From Lysinibacillus fusiformis (GTDB taxonomy: Bacteria > Bacillota > Bacilli > Bacillales_A > Planococcaceae), in the NCBI RefSeq assembly GCF_002845985.1, contig NZ_PDFK01000002.1, positions 744,001 to 808,000 on the forward strand: 64,000 bases of DNA, written 5' to 3'. How positions within the stretch are numbered: the first letter of the stretch is position 1; the number at the start of each line of letters is the position of its first letter. Position numbers and translations under genes: made by a program. Of the stretch, positions 1 through 9,743 are shown piece by piece. A model generated the notes under the pieces. That model did not search any database, was not told where the DNA came from, and worked only from the letters and a program-made list of their open reading frames with translations.

Positions 1-316
1 CTTGGACAACAATCGTTGGGTTATGCACAATTTTCTCATAAGTAAATACACCATTTTCTACACTGACAAATCCATGCGCTTGCATGGATAATTGCTGCAC
101 CTCAATTTCTGATCTTTCAAGGAGGGCTGCTAATGTAATTAAATAACACGTTGCCGCTGCCCCTAACAGCATTTCATCAGGATTTGTCCCAATGCCAGGT
201 CCATTCATTTCCTGAGGAATAGAAATTTCTGTTTGCAAATTGCTTGCTTTGATGTTCCCTGTACCATTTCTTCCCTCTGCCCATGTTAAATCCATTGTAA
301 ATTGATGCTGAACCAT
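1..316 (-). CDS. OsmC/Ohr-family protein, partial (C-terminus outside window)
   Basis: A minus-strand frame opens with ATG at 316 behind a good AGGAGGGT ribosome site and runs off the left edge. The visible ~105 residues contain the pattern GTNPDEMLLGAAATCYLITL, typical of the OsmC/Ohr family. These proteins are thiol-dependent peroxidases of the cytoplasm that reduce organic hydroperoxides, using two cysteines. The cysteine in AAATCYL fits the first one; the second would lie beyond the window. The family call is firm, but the subgroup and substrate cannot be decided from a fragment. Confidence 0.85.
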   Translation of the reverse strand, partial: MVQHQFTMDLTWAEGRNGTGNIKASNLQTEISIPQEMNGPGIGTNPDEMLLGAAATCYLITLAALLERSEIEVQQLSMQAHGFVSVENGVFTYEKIVHNPTIVVQ

Positions 317-349
317 TCTATACCCTCCTTCTGGAGATGAGTATTCCTT

Positions 350-1960
350 TTATTCAACTATTGCTGTGTTTTTTTCTGCCTCAACATGACGACCTTTTTT
401 AGTTACGGTTTGATACTCAGCAAGGCGAGCCGTTGTACGCCAATAGTGATAAATAAGGCGATCAAGCCACAGTAAAGCCTCCACTTTCGATACGGCTGTC
501 TCTAACTCTACCACATTTTCAACAGTATGCTCGAAGTACGCATTTCGTTTGTCACGTCGAACTGCCGCCATTTCGGAGGATGTAACCTCAAGCAGAGTTG
601 CAATCTCAGGTAAACGCTCATCCTCATCGATAATCAATAGAACTTTTTCCAATACCTCTAACCATTTTTGAGTTAACGTCACCTGTAATTGGAAGGCATT
701 AGGGTTCTGCTCACGTAATGCCTTAGATAGACGGTACAAATGATCTAAAGCATGTAAAAGTGCTATATGCTTAGAACGTTCCTTTTGCGAAGAAGATTGT
801 ATAGCATCCATAAATAAACGCGTTTTTTCAATCGCCTCATCAATTTGAGCTAATTGACTGTCTATTTCAGCTGTTCGTTTTTTCCCTTGTATAAGGGTAA
901 CAATGACAGTCGTCAATTCCTTGGTAATGTCCTGTAACGTATTGAAGGATACTTCTACAGCTACCCCTGGTAATTTAGCTACACTATCATCTAAATTCCG
1001 TGTTAAACGATTTCCTTTTTCAGGAATCATTTTTTCAATAGCCTTTGCGAAAGGGCGTACAAAAGGCACAAAAAGAATGGCTCCGATGACACTAAATAAT
1101 GTATGGAAAACAGCAATGCCTAATGTTTCATCGAAGCTACCATTGATGGATTTCGTGACAAATTCGGTTAGTGTGAACATAAACGTTGCACCAAATGTCA
1201 CTAGAATAGCCGTTACTACGTTGAACAATACATGTGTCACGGCTGTTCGTTTAGCAGCTGTTGATGCACCAATTGCAGCAAATAATGCTGTAGCAGTCGT
1301 ACCAATATTTTGGCCAATAACTAAATAAGCTGCCTGTTCAAAATCAATAGCGCCTGCATATAAAGCTGTTAAAGTGGCGGCAATTGCGGCACTAGAAGCC
1401 TGCATAATAACCGTCATAATAAGACCTAAAACAATTAAAATTAGTATTCCACTAATAGAATTTGCACTAAATGCATCGAATGGAATTTTATCCTGTACAG
1501 CTGCCATTCCTCCCTGCAGGACATCAATACCTAAGAATAATAATCCAAAACCAGTAACTAGCCCACCAACTGCTTTGTAGTCACGAGGAGCAAGCAATTG
1601 CACAAACACACCAAGAGCAATGAAAGGCAGTGACATTGTCTGCATATTAATTTTGAAGCCGATTAGTGAAATAATCCAACCAGTACTTGTACTCCCAATA
1701 TTGGCGCCAATAATGACACCAATTGATTGGACAAACGTGAGGAGACCCGCACTGACAAAACCAATGGTAATCAAGGTAGTGGCGGTGGAGGATTGCACTA
1801 GCATCGTCATCAATGTTCCTGATAATACCGAACTAATGGTCCCACCTGTAAAACGATTTAGCCATTTTTTCAAGGCATCTCCTGCCAATTCCTTCAAACC
1901 GTTAGTTAGCATCGTCATCCCAAGTAAAAATAAACCGATGCCCCCTAGCACATTGATCAA
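350..1960 (-). CDS. Na+/phosphate cotransporter, NptA-like, with PhoU-like tail
   Basis: This 536-aa membrane protein belongs to the Na/Pi-II cotransporter family and would bring phosphate into the cell with sodium. The two inverted family repeats are visible as LVQSSTATTLITIGF near residues 54-68 and IMQASSAAIAATLTALY near 184-200. Each lies in a hydrophobic half. After about residue 330 the protein becomes soluble, helical and charged, matching the PhoU-like C-terminal domain common in bacterial NptA proteins. The start is TTG at 1960, with GGGAG about 10 bases upstream. It appears to be a single-gene unit. The direction and substrate are inferred from the family. Confidence 0.88.
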   Translation of the reverse strand: MINVLGGIGLFLLGMTMLTNGLKELAGDALKKWLNRFTGGTISSVLSGTLMTMLVQSSTATTLITIGFVSAGLLTFVQSIGVIIGANIGSTSTGWIISLIGFKINMQTMSLPFIALGVFVQLLAPRDYKAVGGLVTGFGLLFLGIDVLQGGMAAVQDKIPFDAFSANSISGILILIVLGLIMTVIMQASSAAIAATLTALYAGAIDFEQAAYLVIGQNIGTTATALFAAIGASTAAKRTAVTHVLFNVVTAILVTFGATFMFTLTEFVTKSINGSFDETLGIAVFHTLFSVIGAILFVPFVRPFAKAIEKMIPEKGNRLTRNLDDSVAKLPGVAVEVSFNTLQDITKELTTVIVTLIQGKKRTAEIDSQLAQIDEAIEKTRLFMDAIQSSSQKERSKHIALLHALDHLYRLSKALREQNPNAFQLQVTLTQKWLEVLEKVLLIIDEDERLPEIATLLEVTSSEMAAVRRDKRNAYFEHTVENVVELETAVSKVEALLWLDRLIYHYWRTTARLAEYQTVTKKGRHVEAEKNTAIVE

Positions 1961-2163
1961 CCTATCAACACTCCCTACTAAATAATCTCTATTGATGCTC
2001 GACTCCTCTTTGGAGACGTTTTATTTCTTCATCGTACCATTATTGAATTTGAGAAAATAGGGATGTTTTCCTTTAACGAACAAAATAATCCATAATTTTA
2101 CGAAAAACAAGATGATAATTTTTATGGTAGAATAGAATAAATAATTATTTAGGAGATTTTCAA

Positions 2164-2787
2164 ATGATTTTAACAAAGCAAGAAGCAATACAAGCACTTA
2201 AAAAGAATAAGTTTATCGGTTTTACAATTACAACAGGCAATATTATTATGAAAAAGATCAATAAAACCGAATATAATATTTTTGTCTTTGAAGAAGGGCG
2301 AGATAAACCTTTACGTTATGTTGGTTCTATTATGAACGTTATGGCGACAATGAGCGATAAAGCTTCTAATAAAGATTTTGTCGTTGTTGAACAACTTCCA
2401 GCAGCAAGCAGCAATGAGGAAACGCAAACTTCTAATCAACAGGCAGCAACAGAAGAAAAAGTAGCACCAGCGATAGAAAAGGAAGAAACTGTAGCTGAAG
2501 GAACAGAAGAAAGCCGTGCTATTGCTGGCTATGAAGGGCTATATGAAATGACTGTGAGTGGTCGCATTTTAACGGTCCGTGAAAATCGTCCTTTAGCTCG
2601 TTGTAATGACGAATACGGCTTCCATATTGCACGACTAACGAAGGATGGCAAAGCATCCAGTCATAATGTCTTTGAGCTTTGGAAGCAAACATTCCCTGAA
2701 CTTGAGCACACTCATTTCAAAGGTGCGTTAAAAGCAAAATATGGTACAGGCTGTAAACTAATCGATAAACCTGGTATCCATTTTTAA
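2164..2787 (+). CDS. NUMOD4-motif protein of unknown function
   Basis: This 207-aa protein starts at ATG behind AGGAGATTTTCAA. Residues 1-75 form a small folded-looking domain. Residues ~76-115 are rich in E, T, Q and A and look like a linker. The C-terminal ~85 residues open with IAGYEGLYEMTVSGRILTV, a clear NUMOD4 motif, which is a DNA-binding accessory element of HNH and GIY-YIG homing endonucleases. It continues with FELWKQTFPE, like the segment after NUMOD4 in those proteins. No HNH, GIY-YIG or LAGLIDADG catalytic motif is visible, so it is probably a domesticated DNA-binding protein. A strong terminator follows. Confidence 0.7.
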   Translation: MILTKQEAIQALKKNKFIGFTITTGNIIMKKINKTEYNIFVFEEGRDKPLRYVGSIMNVMATMSDKASNKDFVVVEQLPAASSNEETQTSNQQAATEEKVAPAIEKEETVAEGTEESRAIAGYEGLYEMTVSGRILTVRENRPLARCNDEYGFHIARLTKDGKASSHNVFELWKQTFPELEHTHFKGALKAKYGTGCKLIDKPGIHF

Positions 2788-2790
2788 TGA

Positions 2791-2828
2791 AACACCCTCA
2801 GCTTTTTTTGCTGAGGGTGTTATTTTTT
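2791..2828. terminator. Bidirectional terminator
   Basis: Perfect 12-bp stem AACACCCTCAGC / GCTGAGGGTGTT with a T7 loop and a T-run after it. It separates the converging NUMOD4 gene and acetyltransferase gene. Confidence 0.9.
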
Positions 2829-4437
2829 AGAATTGATATATTTTTCGCCATTTGAACAACTTCACAATGTGAATTTTGGCTACCTTATGGAACCCAGCAT
2901 ACTGAAGCTTGCGCCGCCTGTGTCCATCATACCATGAAGCGATTGTACAAACCGCTCTCCCTTCACGCTGCACATCAGCAACAATGTCAGCTAGTCGCTG
3001 GCTATCATATTCCCTGATAAAGGACATATTTTCTGGCAGCTCATAAGAATAGTCAAGCATTTCTTCAATTGCTATTTTATCGTGTCTCCTATATAAAACT
3101 TGATTGTTTTCCCCAAACAGCCGATAGCCCTTATAGAAACTTGCAACATAATGTGCTCGCTCATTCAGCGTCATGATATCCTTCATTGTTATCTCTTGAA
3201 AGTTTACTAATTCTTTTGCTTGATTTTGCTCTGCGATATAAACGTCTAATATATGAATGGCTAGAATTCGTTGGAGTCTGCTTGTTAAAGCCTTTAACCA
3301 ATTTTTTGCACTGGCATTCTTCACAAAATAACGCAGTTCCCCTAGTCGATCTCTCTTCAATTTCACTAGCTGATGATTATTCGTTAATAGACTTTTCAGG
3401 CGATCACGAAATACCATCCATGTTCGAATAACACGCTCTTTGACCCCTTTTGTACTCATGACAAACTTCCTTGTGAAATCAATATGTGTATACCATTCAA
3501 ACTTATATGGCTCATAGCCACTTCCTAAGTCATAATAACGATAGCCAGAGTCATGGGCTTTTAACATATTTTCTTTTTCTATGATGCGACCAGGACCAAA
3601 TAGATTGAAATCAGGCTCATGTCCCATTGCCTGACAGAAGTTACGCTCTCTACAGCATAGATCAATGGTAAAAGCAATCCACTGCCCTTCAAATTGCAAA
3701 TGATCTACTTCTACTCGTAATACCTTGCTGTTCGTTTTGGCTAATCGTTCATAAAATAAGCGAGTTTGCTTTGCTGTAAAACCACTTTTATCAATTTTCT
3801 TTTGCCATCTTCTTGTAAATAACGTAAACATATCCTGTATATGATTGTGCTTCACACTTTGAAAGACTACTTGACCAAGTGACCTTAATTTATGTTCACG
3901 ACGCTTCAAGCCTTTGAATTTTTTCCGGTGCTTTTTCAAAAACTCATCCAATGAGATCGATTGAAAATCTATATAGGATGTTACTGTTCGAAATATAGAA
4001 TAAGGCATCTGGTATTCTATGGCATACTTTTCAAGCGCTTGCGAGGTAATTTTACTTTCTAACAAGCCATGAAATACTAACAAATAACGCTTATATTTTT
4101 GGCTAAATTCCTTTATTAAATAAGCAATTGCCTGCTCTAGCCATCGCTTTTCTGCTATGACTTCCATATAGGTCGCAAATCCTTGTCCTATAAAGCTAAA
4201 ATGATGGATTCCATACCTCACAGAATGAATGAACGGAAAAAAAGCAATGGCCATGCCTTCATTTTCGACTACATAAATCTCTACATTGTCATGAGCCCCT
4301 AGTGTTGTCCACCACGTTGAGATCCATTCGTATTCAATAAAAGGATTATTATTATGCTCTCGTTCAAGTATTCCTGACCAAGTACTTCTATAGGGCTCTA
4401 ATGTTTCAATGTCCGTGATGAGTCTGTAAGCTAGCAA
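2827..4437 (-). CDS. GNAT/CelD-like N-acetyltransferase with C-terminal extension
   Basis: This 536-aa soluble protein resembles the Acetyltransf_6 (BioF2/CelD) branch of the GNAT superfamily. The first ~100 residues include HDNVEIYVVENEGMAIAFFPF. A basic stretch (HRKKFKGLKRREHKLRS) follows near residues 170-185, and the core ends with YRYYDLGSGYEPYKFEWYTH near 300-320. Members transfer acyl groups, often in cell-envelope polysaccharide pathways. The last ~200 residues have no obvious family match and may be a second degenerate acyltransferase-like domain. The start is TTG at 4437 with GGAG upstream at a long spacing, so the start is uncertain. The substrate is unknown. Confidence 0.7.
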   Translation of the reverse strand: MLAYRLITDIETLEPYRSTWSGILEREHNNNPFIEYEWISTWWTTLGAHDNVEIYVVENEGMAIAFFPFIHSVRYGIHHFSFIGQGFATYMEVIAEKRWLEQAIAYLIKEFSQKYKRYLLVFHGLLESKITSQALEKYAIEYQMPYSIFRTVTSYIDFQSISLDEFLKKHRKKFKGLKRREHKLRSLGQVVFQSVKHNHIQDMFTLFTRRWQKKIDKSGFTAKQTRLFYERLAKTNSKVLRVEVDHLQFEGQWIAFTIDLCCRERNFCQAMGHEPDFNLFGPGRIIEKENMLKAHDSGYRYYDLGSGYEPYKFEWYTHIDFTRKFVMSTKGVKERVIRTWMVFRDRLKSLLTNNHQLVKLKRDRLGELRYFVKNASAKNWLKALTSRLQRILAIHILDVYIAEQNQAKELVNFQEITMKDIMTLNERAHYVASFYKGYRLFGENNQVLYRRHDKIAIEEMLDYSYELPENMSFIREYDSQRLADIVADVQREGRAVCTIASWYDGHRRRKLQYAGFHKVAKIHIVKLFKWRKIYQF

Positions 4438-4533
4438 CGTACTAAATCGCTCCTTTTTCCGTTTTCATCGCCATACATTTAGTAGCCACTATATTCCTAG
4501 CAAGAAAGTGTTAGAACATTTCCCCAATGTAAA

Positions 4534-4564
4534 AACCCTTCCTCATCAGCGTGCTGGAAGGGTT
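4534..4564 (-). terminator. Terminator after the flavoprotein gene
   Basis: Stem AACCCTTCC / GGAAGGGTT followed, on the minus strand, by a short T-run. It lies just beyond the stop of the KstD-like gene. Confidence 0.8.
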
Positions 4565-4573
4565 CCGTCCAAT

Positions 4574-6262
4574 TTATACATTCACAAGTGATGCCTCTTC
4601 TTTTGCTACTCCCTTGGCCATATATGTTGTCGCCACATAGCTTAAAGTCATACCAGGTCCAATGGTCGCTCCTGGTCCAGGATACGTTTCTCCCATAATA
4701 GACGCTGAACAATTGCCAGAAGCATATAAACCTTCGATTGGTTCACCATCTTTCTTAATCACCCGAGCATATTCGTCCACAACTAAACCGCCTTTTGTAC
4801 CAATATCTCCTGGATATAAACGCAATGCATAGAACGGGGCTTTCTTTATCTCCGCCAAATTTGGATTTGGTAATGTCGGGTCCCCATAGTAATTATCATA
4901 GGCGCTATCTCCTCGATAAAAATCATCATCATGACCGTTCCGTACAAAGTCATTAAAACGATCTACCGTCGCTACTAGCCTCTCAGCTGGCACATCCATT
5001 TCTCTGGCAAGCTCTTCAATCGTCTCCGCACTTTTCACGATGCCATGATCATACCAACTTTTCGGGAAGGCTTGTCCTGGAAACAGCCCTGTAAAAATAT
5101 AACGGCTTTTAGCAGAGGCATCAATCAATATCCAGGAAGGAACAGCCTGCTCTGTAGCTTCTTGATGCTTGTACATCCTCTCTACAAATTCATGATAGGG
5201 TGCCGCTTCATTAACAAAACGTTGCCCTGTGCTATCCACTACCATCATATTCGGTACACCGCGATCTGCCACTAGGAAGAATGGTTGCCCTTGCGGATCA
5301 ATAACAGAAGGCGCTCCCCACACTTTATCCATTAGATCTAACGTAGCGCCAATTTTCACGCCAGGTTCAATGATGTCGCCTGTCTGCCCTTCTGGTGAAG
5401 AAGTCCACGCAGCATTCGTTGGGCTAGGTAAATACTTTTCGCGGAGTGCCTGATTATGTGAAAAGCCACCTGATGAAAGAACAACACCCTTCTTTGCCTC
5501 AATGCGCTGCTCTTGCCCATCACGTTCCACAACGATGCCAATCACTCGTCCCTTGTCCATAATGAAATCTTTAAAGGCAGTTGATAGCCAAAGCTCGCCA
5601 TTTGCCTCCGCAAGAGAGAGCCGTAAACGTGCCACTAAAGCCTCGCCTAAAGCTACTGGGTCACTCTTTGTCACCTTTGATTTTACTAAACGCGCCCCTA
5701 ATTTCAGTGCAGTCGTTTTTCCTTGCAACGTTCGTGTAATCATATTCACCTTATGAAACTCGTAACTATTCATCGTAAAGCCTTTTGTTGATAGTGTTGC
5801 CCGACGCATAGTATTCGCTAAAGAACCCATTTTCGTTAAATCGAAAATCAGTGGTTCAATGGAACGTCCCTGTGACAAGCCACCGGGTTTTTCAGGATAA
5901 TAATCCGAGTAGCCTTTTGCATACTGGAAGCGTATATGCTTAGTTTTATTGTATAAAAAGCGTAACATTTCAGGTCCTCTCGTAATATAAGCTTCCTTTA
6001 ACGCTTCTGGCACACGATCACCGATTGTTGAATCTAAATATTGGCGTGCAAGCTCATGTGTATCTGGAACACCTGCGCCTTTAATGACATGATTATTCGG
6101 AATCCATAAGGCACCGCCTGAAATAGCAGAAGCACCGCCGTAGCGATCTGTTTTTTCAATCACTAATGATTTCAATCCTTGTAATTTTGCTGTTAAACCT
6201 GCTGTCAATCCTGCTGCACCTGATCCTACTACAACTACATCATAACTTGCATCCCATTTCAT
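4574..6262 (-). CDS. FAD-dependent dehydrogenase, 3-ketosteroid-delta1-dehydrogenase-like (KstD)
   Basis: This 562-aa FAD-binding flavoprotein shows a Rossmann dinucleotide motif VVVVGSGAAGLTAGLTA at residues ~9-25 and the GGASAISGG motif at ~43-51. Its C-terminus reads GLYASGNCSASIMGETYPG and then GPGATIGPGMTLS, close to the C-terminal signature of 3-oxosteroid 1-dehydrogenases. KstD enzymes put a double bond in ring A of 3-ketosteroids, but many firmicute relatives have unproven substrates. It is therefore safest to call this a KstD/fumarate-reductase-type oxidoreductase. The start ATG at 6262 has AGGGAGGAATGGTTGA upstream. It is a single gene, and no other steroid genes are nearby. Confidence 0.78.
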   Translation of the reverse strand: MKWDASYDVVVVGSGAAGLTAGLTAKLQGLKSLVIEKTDRYGGASAISGGALWIPNNHVIKGAGVPDTHELARQYLDSTIGDRVPEALKEAYITRGPEMLRFLYNKTKHIRFQYAKGYSDYYPEKPGGLSQGRSIEPLIFDLTKMGSLANTMRRATLSTKGFTMNSYEFHKVNMITRTLQGKTTALKLGARLVKSKVTKSDPVALGEALVARLRLSLAEANGELWLSTAFKDFIMDKGRVIGIVVERDGQEQRIEAKKGVVLSSGGFSHNQALREKYLPSPTNAAWTSSPEGQTGDIIEPGVKIGATLDLMDKVWGAPSVIDPQGQPFFLVADRGVPNMMVVDSTGQRFVNEAAPYHEFVERMYKHQEATEQAVPSWILIDASAKSRYIFTGLFPGQAFPKSWYDHGIVKSAETIEELAREMDVPAERLVATVDRFNDFVRNGHDDDFYRGDSAYDNYYGDPTLPNPNLAEIKKAPFYALRLYPGDIGTKGGLVVDEYARVIKKDGEPIEGLYASGNCSASIMGETYPGPGATIGPGMTLSYVATTYMAKGVAKEEASLVNV

Positions 6263-6487
6263 TCAACCATTCCTCCCTATATGAGCTTAATCGATGAATC
6301 TGGTCTTTCTATTAAAAAGTATAAAATTAAACTAATATTCAGTCAATTGAATAAATTCGCTATTTTCCTACATTATGAAATTATCCACCGCTTTCTAGAT
6401 ACATTCTTGCAAGCATATTCATGTCCAATTAGCATATATTTGGAAAAATGACATTAAAGTTTATGATAGGGCGGAGGAACTTTACAG

Positions 6488-7183
6488 GTGAGTGCAATGA
6501 TACTTGGCGGATTTCTATTTTTCAGTGTGAGCATTGGGGGTGCGATTGCCTGGATTTTCTCTAAGCTATTTCAGCATACGACACAGGGATTATCATTATT
6601 ATGTGGGGGCTTTCTAGTAGGCATACTTGTGCTAGATATCATCCCTTCTTCATTTCAAATCTATCAATCATTCGGTATTATACTAGGCATTTTTATCGGT
6701 TATTTCATCTTTCAACTACTAGACACCCTATTTCATGCTTCACATACACAAAATCCATCGGTTTCTCTCCTAACTCTTGCTATGATTATCCATACAATCC
6801 CTATTAGTCTCACTGTTGGAAACTTACTTGGAAATGCTGCCTTAAGTATTTCGCTCACAGCCTCTATTATTCTTCATCATGTTCCAGAAGGCTTTGCTCT
6901 TTCAACCGCACTTATTTCTCAGGGGGAAAAGCTATGGAGACTTTTCATTTATTTCTTTATCTTCTCTATTTTCTTTAGTATCTTTATTTGGTTTGGACAA
7001 TACTGGTCTTTACCGGAGAAAGCACAGGGGGTCTTAATGGGGATATCGATAGGATTAATTGCCACGGCTAGTATTTCTGAATTTATTTTGCATCAGCTAC
7101 AGAAAGTCTCATTTAAATCATTTTTTATCTACCTCTTTTTAGGCTATTTCCTCAGCTATATTTTCCATATACTTGTGGAGTAA
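6488..7183 (+). CDS. ZIP-family divalent metal transporter
   Basis: This 231-aa protein is almost entirely hydrophobic, with about seven or eight membrane segments. The ZIP metal-binding helices are recognisable: MIIHTIPISLTVGNLLG near residues 98-114 and ILHHVPEGFALSTAL near 127-141, corresponding to the HNFPEG helix of the family. ZIP proteins import or exchange zinc, iron or manganese. The start is GTG at 6488, with GGAGG ten bases upstream; an ATG nine bases further on is also possible. The metal cannot be told from the sequence. A terminator follows at once. Confidence 0.82.
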   Translation: MSAMILGGFLFFSVSIGGAIAWIFSKLFQHTTQGLSLLCGGFLVGILVLDIIPSSFQIYQSFGIILGIFIGYFIFQLLDTLFHASHTQNPSVSLLTLAMIIHTIPISLTVGNLLGNAALSISLTASIILHHVPEGFALSTALISQGEKLWRLFIYFFIFSIFFSIFIWFGQYWSLPEKAQGVLMGISIGLIATASISEFILHQLQKVSFKSFFIYLFLGYFLSYIFHILVE

Positions 7184-7219
7184 AAAAAGGGTGTCTCTAA
7201 TATTAGAGACATCCTTTTT
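7184..7219. terminator. Bidirectional terminator
   Basis: Inverted repeat GGGTGTCTCTAA / TTAGAGACATCC flanked by A-run and T-run. It serves the converging ZIP gene and SLH gene. Confidence 0.88.
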
Positions 7220-7221
7220 CA

Positions 7222-8283
7222 TTATTCTTCTTCACTTAGTAGCATTAAAGTAAGCGTTAAAATTTTAGAAACCTCTGCACGAGTCAGATTTCCTTTCGGG
7301 TTAAATTTCCCATTCGTGCCATTTAAAATTCCTAAATGCTGTAAGAGACCAATAGCTTCTACTGTTTCTTTACGCATTTGATTTTTATCTGTGAAAGTAT
7401 TAGTTGTGCTCACTTGTGAAACATTAACTTCCATACTTTCTAAATATCTAGCCGTAATGTATGCCATTTCCTCGCGTGTAACAGGCTTTTTCGGCTCAAA
7501 TTTTTCACCATTAAAAATATCAATTAAGCCATACTCTTCTAGAATCGCTACTTCCTTTGCACCCCAGAATCCATTCAGGTCCGTATAAGTAGCTGGTCCC
7601 TCATAATCTTCATTTACATTTAAGCCAGATGCTCGGAAAATAATAGCCGCTAATTCTCCTCTAGTTACTTGTCCATTCGGATTAAAAGTTGTGGCAGATG
7701 TACCCGTGATAATATCAGCTTGATATAGCAATTGGATATAGCTCTCAGCCCAATGACCAATGGCATCCTTAAAATAACCACCTGGCTTTAACTCAACATC
7801 TGCACGAGCAAATACTTGAACCATATCATTTAAATCCTCTGCGCTAACAGCTTCCCATTTCCCTGCTGTATAAACTTCACTCTTAAAACCATTGCCAGTT
7901 TGCGTAATTTTTATTTGAATCGCATTACCGAATAACTTTTTAAGCTCTTCGTAGTTTTCTTTAAATTCTTTTTCTCCCTCTGGATATAGGTTTGTACCAT
8001 CCTTGTAGGATTGAAGAATCGACTCTAACGAAATTTTTACTGTAATACTATTTTTCGTTGTAACAATCGAGACTTCATCATTCTCAAAGCCTATTTTAGA
8101 TAGCAATAGCATTTTATAAATATCTTGATAGGACATTGCCTGTAATTGACTAGTAGCTGCAACAGCCTGCTTTGGATGGATAATATTTGCCACATTTACA
8201 GTTTCCTGTGCCTGTGCCTGTCCACCAAATCCTCCTGTTAAACATGCAATACTTAGTGCACCAGCTAACATTACTTTTTTCAT
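7222..8283 (-). CDS. Secreted S-layer-homology (SLH) domain protein
   Basis: This 353-aa protein has a signal peptide (MKKVMLAGALSIACLTGGFGGQAQAQ). Residues ~30-160 form a domain of unknown function. Three SLH repeats fill residues ~165-350, seen as FKDAIGHWAESYIQLLYQADIITG, a second repeat near YTDLNGFWGAKEVAILEEYGLI and a third near FTDKNQMRKETVEAIGLLQHLGILNG. Conserved TRGE/TREE/TRAE triplets follow each. SLH domains anchor proteins to pyruvylated secondary cell-wall polymer. It is an exported wall-attached protein whose N-terminal role is unknown. The start has GGAGGAACGATG spacing. Confidence 0.88.
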   Translation of the reverse strand: MKKVMLAGALSIACLTGGFGGQAQAQETVNVANIIHPKQAVAATSQLQAMSYQDIYKMLLLSKIGFENDEVSIVTTKNSITVKISLESILQSYKDGTNLYPEGEKEFKENYEELKKLFGNAIQIKITQTGNGFKSEVYTAGKWEAVSAEDLNDMVQVFARADVELKPGGYFKDAIGHWAESYIQLLYQADIITGTSATTFNPNGQVTRGELAAIIFRASGLNVNEDYEGPATYTDLNGFWGAKEVAILEEYGLIDIFNGEKFEPKKPVTREEMAYITARYLESMEVNVSQVSTTNTFTDKNQMRKETVEAIGLLQHLGILNGTNGKFNPKGNLTRAEVSKILTLTLMLLSEEE

Positions 8284-8610
8284 CGTTCTTCCTCCTTCAA
8301 TTCATACATCAAGTGTACTAAAACAGGACTTAGTAAATCTATAAAAATATGTAAATAATTCAATAATTATAAGAAAGACCTATTTATTACATACTAAAAT
8401 TTTACTACTTCCCTTTTTATTTCGGCATGTATTCAATTAAGCAACAAGGTAATTTTTTATTATTTCTAAAAAAATTTAATAATATTACCACCTTATATTG
8501 ATTACTAGCATGATTTTTATGTGCGTTTCTAGTCATAGATGCTATTGAAACCATCCGCCTCACATGTCCTAAATTTAACAACGACAAACATACAATAGAA
8601 AATCATGCTT
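8284..8610. other. Intergenic stretch, no gene seen
   Basis: AT-rich spacer between two divergent genes. No RNA gene, repeat or clear operator was recognised. It must hold both promoters. Confidence 0.5.
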
Positions 8611-8625
8611 ACAGGAGGCTTCTTT

Positions 8626-9522
8626 ATGGTTATCACCCCTGGTATTAAAGATTTACCCTATGTCATGCAAGTAAATGGTACGAAGTTTTTCACTTTGATT
8701 GCAGAAGAAATAACGTGGGAGCTTGTCGATGGAATCTTCATTCAGGCGTGGGGCTACAACGGTTCCACACCTGGGCCAACCATTCGTGTTTATCCGGGGG
8801 ATCATATATGTATTCGTGTCATTAATCGACTACCTGAAAAAACTAGTGTACATTGGCACGGCTTACTTGTCCCGAACACAATGGATGGTGTTCCTCCCAT
8901 TGAACCGTCACCTTTTATCGAGCCAGGGCATTATTTCGATTATCATTTTACAATTAAAAACCCTCCTGGAACATATATGTATCATTCGCATGTGAATGTC
9001 GCTGTGCAAGATAATGCTGGTCTTTTAGGCGGATTTATCGTTGAAGACCCTTGCTTACAAAACATTTCTCAGCACAAGGATTATCTATGCCTATTACAAG
9101 AATGGGCTGTCGATCAATTATCCTGGGGGAAGCTTACAAAAGGTACGTATCCTTTAAACTTTATTAAGCCTGAATTTAATTTTTTCACGATCAATGGCAA
9201 ATGCTATCCTTTCACAAAGCCATTAGCCGTACATTTAGGTGATACTGTAAAAATTCGTTTTGGCAACATCCAAATGCATCACCATCCCATCCATTTACAC
9301 GGTCACCAATTCCACGTCGTTGGGGCAGATGGTTTTCCTATCTCTAGCCACACACAAATTGCTAAAAACACCATTCTTGTTGCCTCTGGTGAAACATGGG
9401 ATATAAGCTTTACGGCTAATAACCCTGGTATCTGGCCCATCCATTGTCATATGCCCCATCATGTTACAAACAATGGCGCACCTGGTGTTGGGGGCATGTT
9501 TACTACAGTGAATTATCTTTAA
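8626..9522 (+). CDS. Two-domain multicopper oxidase
   Basis: I chose ATG 8626 because AGGAGG lies seven bases before it; the ATG at 8605 overlaps that site. The 298-aa product has all four copper-ligand motifs of multicopper oxidases: HWHG (~residue 84), YMYHSHV (~124), HPIHLHGHQF (~222) and WPIHCHMPHH (~275). At about 300 residues it has two cupredoxin domains rather than the usual three. Such enzymes oxidise phenols or metal ions with reduction of O2 to water. No signal peptide is visible, so it may be cytoplasmic or spore-associated. The substrate is unknown. Confidence 0.85.
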   Translation: MVITPGIKDLPYVMQVNGTKFFTLIAEEITWELVDGIFIQAWGYNGSTPGPTIRVYPGDHICIRVINRLPEKTSVHWHGLLVPNTMDGVPPIEPSPFIEPGHYFDYHFTIKNPPGTYMYHSHVNVAVQDNAGLLGGFIVEDPCLQNISQHKDYLCLLQEWAVDQLSWGKLTKGTYPLNFIKPEFNFFTINGKCYPFTKPLAVHLGDTVKIRFGNIQMHHHPIHLHGHQFHVVGADGFPISSHTQIAKNTILVASGETWDISFTANNPGIWPIHCHMPHHVTNNGAPGVGGMFTTVNYL

Positions 9523-9743
9523 CATGGAGGACAGCTTAAAAGCTGTTCTTTTTAACGTTATATTTCTTTATTATTGGGTACATACTTGATAAGGAACATC
9601 ACATAAATCTTTATATCTCTATAATATTAGAGTCTATCATTTGATTTTTATTGAAGGTTAGAAGTAGTATGGAATTGTAACGAAGGATTATCTACCTATC
9701 CACACTATTATATTAATGTAACAATTTCAAAGGAGGAATTTCG

